NCBI GenBank assembly: GCA_031367715.1
Contig: JANLQJ010000405.1
Location: 1-64,000, forward strand
Direction: 5' to 3'
Length of the DNA stretch: 64,000 nt
From: JANYHF01 sp031367715
Lineage (GTDB): Bacteria > Pseudomonadota > Alphaproteobacteria > Rhizobiales > Hyphomicrobiaceae
Each line of letters opens with the position of its first letter. Positions within the stretch are counted from its first letter, which is position 1. The position numbers and the translations under genes are program-made. The notes beneath the pieces were generated by a model that searched no databases, had not been told where the DNA came from, and was given only the letters and a program-made list of their open reading frames with translations. Of this stretch, positions 60,031 through 64,000 are shown in pieces.

Positions 60031-60414
60031 TTGCCAAGCCAAACACCAGCACGCGATGGGTTCATCTTCAAGATCTGCGATGCCGATGCTTGGCTGTTGG
60101 CCCAAGGCGCGGGCAGCTATACTGGGTCTACGGATGATCAGCGTGATGGATTCATCCACTTTTCCACTGCGGAGCAGGTGCAAGGCACTTTGACCAAGTA
60201 TTTTTCGGGCTGCAGCGACCTGGTGCTGCTGGCCGTGCTGACCGCACCGCTTGGAGCCGCCTTGCGCTTTGAACCGTCGCGAGGTGGCGCGCTGTTTCCG
60301 CATCTTCATGGTCCGCTGCCGATTTCGGCTGTGGCCTGGCAGGAGCCACTCAGGATGCGTCCGGACGGCTCGCATGTCTTGCCGGATCTGGCTGGGCCAG
60401 GAGACGCACGGTGA
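60031..60414 (+). CDS. DUF952 domain protein
   Basis: The 127-residue product has the family pattern GFIFKICDADAWLLA, DGFIHFSTAEQVQGTL, LRFEPSRGGALFPHLHGPL. DUF952 proteins resemble glutathione S-transferase-linked or ADP-ribosyl-type folds, but their role is unknown. The start is uncertain: TTG 60031 is the best in-frame codon. It overlaps pyrD (GTGA), and the pair DUF952-pyrD is common in rhizobia. Confidence 0.85.
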   Translation: MPSQTPARDGFIFKICDADAWLLAQGAGSYTGSTDDQRDGFIHFSTAEQVQGTLTKYFSGCSDLVLLAVLTAPLGAALRFEPSRGGALFPHLHGPLPISAVAWQEPLRMRPDGSHVLPDLAGPGDAR

Positions 60415-61499
60415 TTGATCCGTTGTATGCGCTGGCGCGTCCCGGCCTGTTTGCGATCGACCCGGAGCGAGCGCACGAACTGGCCTTGCGGGCTTTGGAG
60501 CTTGGGCTGGCGCGGCGCGTCAACCCGGCGTTCGACGCATCACTCTTGGTGCAGGCCTTCGGCCTCGATTTCCCCAACCCGCTGGGACTGGCCGCCGGCT
60601 TCGACAAGGATGCGCGCGTGCCCGATGCCATGCTCGGGCTGGGTTTCGGCCATGTCGAGATCGGCTCGGTGACGCCGCTGCGCCAAGCGGGCAACCCACG
60701 GCCGCGGTTGTTCCGGTTGCCTCAAGACAGAGCGATCATCAACCGCATGGGGTTCAACAGCGCCGGCCATGAGCTGGTAGCGCGGCGCTTGGCGGCACGC
60801 GCGGGCACAGGCATCGTCAGTGTCAATCTGGGGGCCAACAAGGCCAGCCCCGACAAGACGCGGGACTTCGTTTCCGGCTTAACGCAGCTTGGCCCGTTTG
60901 CCAGCTTTGTCACGATCAACGTCTCGTCGCCGAACACGCCAGGGCTACGCGATCTGCAGCTGCCGGACGCATTGTCTGCGCTGCTTGAACAGCTCATGTC
61001 TGCGCGCGCGAGATTGGCGACGGACAGCGAGCGCAAACCGCCATTGATCGTCAAACTGGCGCCTGACATCGCCGCGGACGACCTGGGCGAGATTGTTGCA
61101 CGGCTGCTGGCCGCGAAGGTCGATGGTATCGCGATTTCCAACACAACTGTCGCCCGCGACGGTCTGGTCGACCAACGCTCCGCTGGCGAAAGCGGCGGCC
61201 TGTCGGGCCGGCCGCTGTTTGCCCGCTCGACGCAGATGCTGGCTCGCGTGTATCTGTTGACACAAGGCCGCGTACCCCTGATCGGCATCGGCGGCATCGA
61301 TTCAGGAACAACGGCGCTAGCCAAGATCGCTGCAGGGGCGAGCCTGCTGCAGCTCTATTCGGCGCTGATCTACGAAGGGCCGGGCTTGGTGCAGCGCATC
61401 AATCGGCATCTCGCGACCGAGCTGAAACAGCGCGGACTGACGTCCATCGCACAGTTGCGCGGACTGGACGCGGAGCGCTGGGCAACTGAGGCATCGTAG
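60411..61499 (+). CDS. pyrD: Quinone-dependent dihydroorotate dehydrogenase (class 2)
   Basis: The enzyme oxidises dihydroorotate to orotate in pyrimidine synthesis, at the inner face of the membrane. The 362-residue product has the N-terminal helical membrane-contact segment and FMN-binding GLAAGFDKDA. The class 2 catalytic Ser lies in INVSSPNTPGLR, and Lys in IVKLAPD; GIGGI and the phosphate loop follow. Start is GTG 60411, with a purine-rich CAGGAGA just upstream. Confidence 0.95.
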   Translation: MIDPLYALARPGLFAIDPERAHELALRALELGLARRVNPAFDASLLVQAFGLDFPNPLGLAAGFDKDARVPDAMLGLGFGHVEIGSVTPLRQAGNPRPRLFRLPQDRAIINRMGFNSAGHELVARRLAARAGTGIVSVNLGANKASPDKTRDFVSGLTQLGPFASFVTINVSSPNTPGLRDLQLPDALSALLEQLMSARARLATDSERKPPLIVKLAPDIAADDLGEIVARLLAAKVDGIAISNTTVARDGLVDQRSAGESGGLSGRPLFARSTQMLARVYLLTQGRVPLIGIGGIDSGTTALAKIAAGASLLQLYSALIYEGPGLVQRINRHLATELKQRGLTSIAQLRGLDAERWATEAS

Positions 61500-61563
61500 G
61501 GTGCGATACGGCCAAGGGGCCTATTGCCCGCTACACCCGACACTTCACATGGAATTCAAAACA

Positions 61564-61965
61564 TCAGTCGCCGACCACGTAAAATCCCTTGTCGAGCACG
61601 CGCAATACCCGATCCAACTCATGACCGCGCTTGAGGATCAATCCGGTCGCTGCCACCACCGAATAGGGGCCCTGTTTGCGAGCCAGTCGCGGGTCCTTTT
61701 CGACCCGGTAGATCGGCACTTCGCTGGCGCGGCGAAAAATCGAGAACACCGCCCGGTCGCGCAAAAGATCGATAGCGTAGTCGCGCCATTCGCCGCTGGC
61801 CACCATGCGGCCGTAGAGCCGGAGGATGGTATTTAGCTCTGCGCGGTCGAATCGGACCAGCGTTGTGGTCGGAACGACCATAATTCCCGAGACACTCTGC
61901 GGCGCACCGATAGACGCTTTAAGTCCTTGACGCGGTTGGAATTTTATCGGTTCAGTGTCACTCAA
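61564..61965 (-). CDS. DUF2794 domain protein
   Basis: The 133-residue product contains LVRFDRAELNTILRLYGRMVASGEWRDYAI (pieces FDRAELNTILRLYGRM, GEWRDYAID) and RAVFSIFRRASEVPIYRVEK, the diagnostic DUF2794 pattern, restricted mostly to Alphaproteobacteria. The function is unknown. It is convergent with pyrD. Confidence 0.92.
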   Translation of the reverse strand: MSDTEPIKFQPRQGLKASIGAPQSVSGIMVVPTTTLVRFDRAELNTILRLYGRMVASGEWRDYAIDLLRDRAVFSIFRRASEVPIYRVEKDPRLARKQGPYSVVAATGLILKRGHELDRVLRVLDKGFYVVGD

Positions 61966-62019
61966 GACTGCCCTCCCTCCGGCGACTCGACCATTGTAAC
62001 TTTGTCACAGAGCAAGAAA

Positions 62020-62039
62020 ATTGCAATATCTCTTGCAAT
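62020..62039. promoter_or_regulatory. Inverted repeat attgcaa-N6-ttgcaat upstream of the DUF2794 gene
   Basis: A 7-bp perfect inverted repeat with 6-base spacer lies in an A+T-rich stretch about 55 bases upstream of the DUF2794 start. It is a plausible operator for a dimeric regulator, which is not identified. Confidence 0.4.
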
Positions 62040-62140
62040 TGGTTTGGGACTGTAATATACGTGAAACATAGATCACGGAACCAATGTCTTCGGTCCCGCG
62101 AGTGTTTGGAACCTCCCCCGGTTCACCATCGCATTCGTAG

Positions 62141-62318
62141 GATCGTTGGCCCTGGCCCGGCTCGCTTGCAAGGCTTGGTATCTCAGCCCCCCAGTCCCCC
62201 CCGAGTCTTCTCTCCGGCGAGTCGGGCCTCCTTTTCCTTCCCCAAGGAAAAGTGAGGCCAGCAGGAAACCGAAAAATCGGCTCTTCCAGAATGCCGGACG
62301 CAAGTCTGGCATTTTTTG
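62141..62318 (+). ncRNA. Candidate C-rich small RNA 1
   Basis: This is a non-coding stretch starting with gatcgttgg, having tcagccccccag exactly 42 bases later (62183). It then has a hairpin (ggcctccttttccttc.../...aaggaaaagtgaggcc region 62225-62259) and ends in a strong rho-independent terminator at 62290-62318. The second copy 289 bases on has the same first word, the same 42-base spacing and the same C-block. The C-runs could pair with Shine-Dalgarno sequences, as in known alphaproteobacterial anti-SD sRNAs. No expression evidence. Confidence 0.45.
62290..62318 (+). terminator. Rho-independent terminator of small RNA candidate 1
   Basis: The stem aatgccggac (62290-62299) pairs with gtctggcatt (62304-62313) with one G-U pair and a gcaa tetraloop, and a T-run to 62317 follows. 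It cannot end the minus-strand DUF2794 gene, so it implies a plus-strand transcript here. Confidence 0.8.
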
Positions 62319-62429
62319 CTTTTGGGGCGTCCCTGTGGAGCCGGCCTGTGGACAAATTGCGCGCAACCCACAATTCCAAATCAGGCCATTATTCCTCCCT
62401 CGCCGCGCCCCAATGCCGCTTAGAATGAT

Positions 62430-62605
62430 GATCGTTGCCTCGTTGTCCGGTTCGCCGAGTGTCTTCGGTAGTCAGCCCCCCAGCCCCCGCCGGGGGCACC
62501 ACGGCGGACCGGACGAATTCACGGGGTCGACGTCATTCTTTCTACTCTCACTCCCTACACTCTCCATTTCGTCGCAAAAGGGCCGGCTCACCACCGGCCC
62601 TTTCG
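62430..62605 (+). ncRNA. Candidate C-rich small RNA 2 (tandem paralogue)
   Basis: Starts gatcgttgc, with tcagccccccag 42 bases later (62472), then a G+C hairpin (cccccgccggggg) and a pyrimidine-rich stretch. A terminator at 62577-62605 ends it. A TAGAAT -10-like box lies at 62421-62426, a suitable distance upstream. It has no good reading frame. Together with candidate 1 it fills most of the 744-base gap before htpG. Confidence 0.45.
62577..62605 (+). terminator. Rho-independent terminator of small RNA candidate 2
   Basis: A 10-bp perfect stem aaagggccgg/ccggcccttt (62577-62586 with 62594-62603) with a 7-base loop and T-rich tail; it can work in both directions. Confidence 0.75.
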
Positions 62606-62709
62606 CTTTGTCAGGCGGGATTGGCTCTTGATTGCGGGAGTTAGCGCCCATATATCGGCGGTACCGTCCGGCCAGTCGCGCGGCGCCCCATTCATCCAAA
62701 GGTTCGCCC

Positions 62710-64000
62710 ATGACGCTTGAGCCGCAGCAGCATGTCTTCCAGGCCGAGGTCGCCCGCATACTCGAGCTGATGGTCCACTCGGTCTACACCGAGAAGGAAA
62801 TCTTCCTGCGCGAGCTGATCGCCAATGCCTCCGATGCGCTCGACAAGCTGCGCTATCTCGCCCTGACCACACCGAGCCTGACGGCGGGCGATGGCAGCGA
62901 GCTCGCCATTTCCATCGAGCCGGACAGCGCCAAGCGCACGCTGCTGATCCGCGACAATGGCATCGGCATGGGTGCCGATGAGATGATCGAAAATCTCGGC
63001 ACCATCGCGCGCTCCGGCACCAAGGCGTTTCTCGACCAGGTCGCCGCCGACAAGGCGGGCGGCAATCTGATCGGCCAGTTCGGCGTCGGCTTCTATTCGG
63101 CCTTCATGGTCGCGGCCAAAGTAGAGGTGGTCAGCCGCAAGGCCGGCACCGCCGAAGCCAATCGCTGGACCTCGACCGGCGGCGGCGGATTCAGCATTGA
63201 AGCCATCGCAGCGGACGAGGCCGCAACCACCCCGCGCGGCACCAGCGTCATCCTGCACATGAAGGAGGACGCGTCGGACTTTCTAGAACAGAGCCGGATC
63301 GAAGATATCGTTCGCTCCTATTCCGACCACATCCTGTTTCCCATCCGCCTGATCGACGTCCAGCCAGCCGAGGGCGAGGACGCGGCGCGCCAGATCAACA
63401 GCGCCAGCGCGCTCTGGAGCAAACCGAAAACCGAGATCACGCCCGAGCAGTACAAGGAGTTCTACCAGGGCTCCTCGCTGCAGTTCGATGACCCCGCGGT
63501 GACCATCCACTACCGCGCCGAGGGCCGCCACGAATACACCGTGCTGCTGTTCGTACCCGGCAGCCGGCCGTTCGACTTGTTCGACGTGCACCGCAAGGGA
63601 CGTATCCGTCTTTATGTGCGTCGTGTTTTCATCACCGATGACGCCGATCTGCTGCCGTCCTATTTGCGCTTTGTGCGTGGCGTGGTCGACAGTGCCGACA
63701 TGCCGCTGAACATCTCGCGCGAAATGCTGCAGAACAATCCGATGGTCGCGGCCATCCGCAAGGCGCTGACCAATCGGGTGCTGTCGGAACTGAAGACGCT
63801 CGCAGAAAAGGACGCCGACGGCTATGCCAAACTGTGGGAGAATTTCGGCGCGGTGCTGAAGGAAGGTCTCTATGAGGACCACGAGCGGCGCGACGCGCTT
63901 TACCAGCTGGTGCGCTTTGCCTCGACGGCGGACGGTGGCAAGCCGCGCTCGCTGCAGGACTATACCGGCGCGTTGAAACCGAACCAGACCGAAATCTACT
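62710..64000 (+). CDS. htpG: Molecular chaperone HtpG (Hsp90), 5' part, cut by window end
   Basis: The first 430 residues of Hsp90 are present. The N-terminal GHKL ATPase has Glu and Asn in FLRELIANASDALDKLR, DNGIGM, GTIARSGTKAF and GQFGVGFYSAFMV. The middle domain has LWSKPKTEITPEQY, ADLLPSYLRFVRGVVDSAD (pieces LPSYLRFVRGVVDS) and LNISREMLQ. About 190 residues including the C-terminal dimerisation domain lie outside the window. ATG 62710 begins MTLEPQQHVFQAEV, normal for the family. Confidence 0.95.
   Translation, partial: MTLEPQQHVFQAEVARILELMVHSVYTEKEIFLRELIANASDALDKLRYLALTTPSLTAGDGSELAISIEPDSAKRTLLIRDNGIGMGADEMIENLGTIARSGTKAFLDQVAADKAGGNLIGQFGVGFYSAFMVAAKVEVVSRKAGTAEANRWTSTGGGGFSIEAIAADEAATTPRGTSVILHMKEDASDFLEQSRIEDIVRSYSDHILFPIRLIDVQPAEGEDAARQINSASALWSKPKTEITPEQYKEFYQGSSLQFDDPAVTIHYRAEGRHEYTVLLFVPGSRPFDLFDVHRKGRIRLYVRRVFITDDADLLPSYLRFVRGVVDSADMPLNISREMLQNNPMVAAIRKALTNRVLSELKTLAEKDADGYAKLWENFGAVLKEGLYEDHERRDALYQLVRFASTADGGKPRSLQDYTGALKPNQTEIY

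Overview
This is a G+C-rich alphaproteobacterial chromosome segment, most likely from Hyphomicrobiales (Rhizobiales). Three things point that way: the feuPQ - ccmE - degP - two-component - glnE gene order, the presence of DUF2794 and DUF952-pyrD genes, and a complete RcGTA-type gene transfer agent (GTA) cluster. No rRNA, tRNA, CRISPR array, integrase or IS transposase was recognised.

Region 1 (1-18.6 kb) is mostly housekeeping. It holds a NitT/TauT-type ABC ATPase, glucokinase, the glycolate oxidase operon glcDEF, and an ECF sigma / membrane anti-sigma / periplasmic metal-sensor-like set. These are followed by a minus-strand run: a FeuN-like PepSY protein, feuP, feuQ, a glycine-zipper lipoprotein, ccmE, a Do-type protease, an OmpR-type regulator, a kinase and glnE. 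The ccmI, ccmF and ccmH genes expected around ccmE are absent.

Region 2 (18.7-38.4 kb, minus strand) is a GTA cluster in canonical order: small and large terminase, portal, prohead protease, capsid, adaptor, stopper, terminator, tail tube, two chaperones, a very short tape measure, distal tail, hub, peptidase and megatron. It continues into a DUF2793/collagen-like fibre interrupted by an in-frame TAG, an unknown probable virion protein, and a three-part lysis protein (NlpC-like amidase + GH108 + holin-like segment). The notable feature is at the portal gene. Its C-terminus carries a polymorphic-toxin-type linker, followed after an in-frame TAA by a bacterial RNase A-like (CdiA-CT type) toxin domain and an adjoining CdiI-like immunity gene. 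Beyond these lies a displaced, frameshifted second copy of the portal 3' end. This looks like a toxin-immunity cassette recombined into a GTA structural gene.

Region 3 (38.4-64 kb) holds a YcgN protein, a class A PBP with DUF1214/DUF1254 envelope genes, nicotinamidase, and a branched-chain-amino-acid-type ABC transporter (substrate-binding protein and livHMGF). A sugar locus follows: fucose mutarotase-like, aldo/keto reductase, UxaA-family dehydratase, xylB, a ParDE toxin-antitoxin pair, xylA and a Gfo/Idh/MocA oxidoreductase. Next come an orphan corrinoid protein, a GmrSD-like DUF262/DUF1524 protein, DUF952-pyrD, DUF2794, two tandem homologous C-rich small-RNA candidates, and the 5' part of htpG, which is cut by the window end.

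A small palindromic MITE-like repeat family occurs at 2.2, 38.5 and 43.6 kb.
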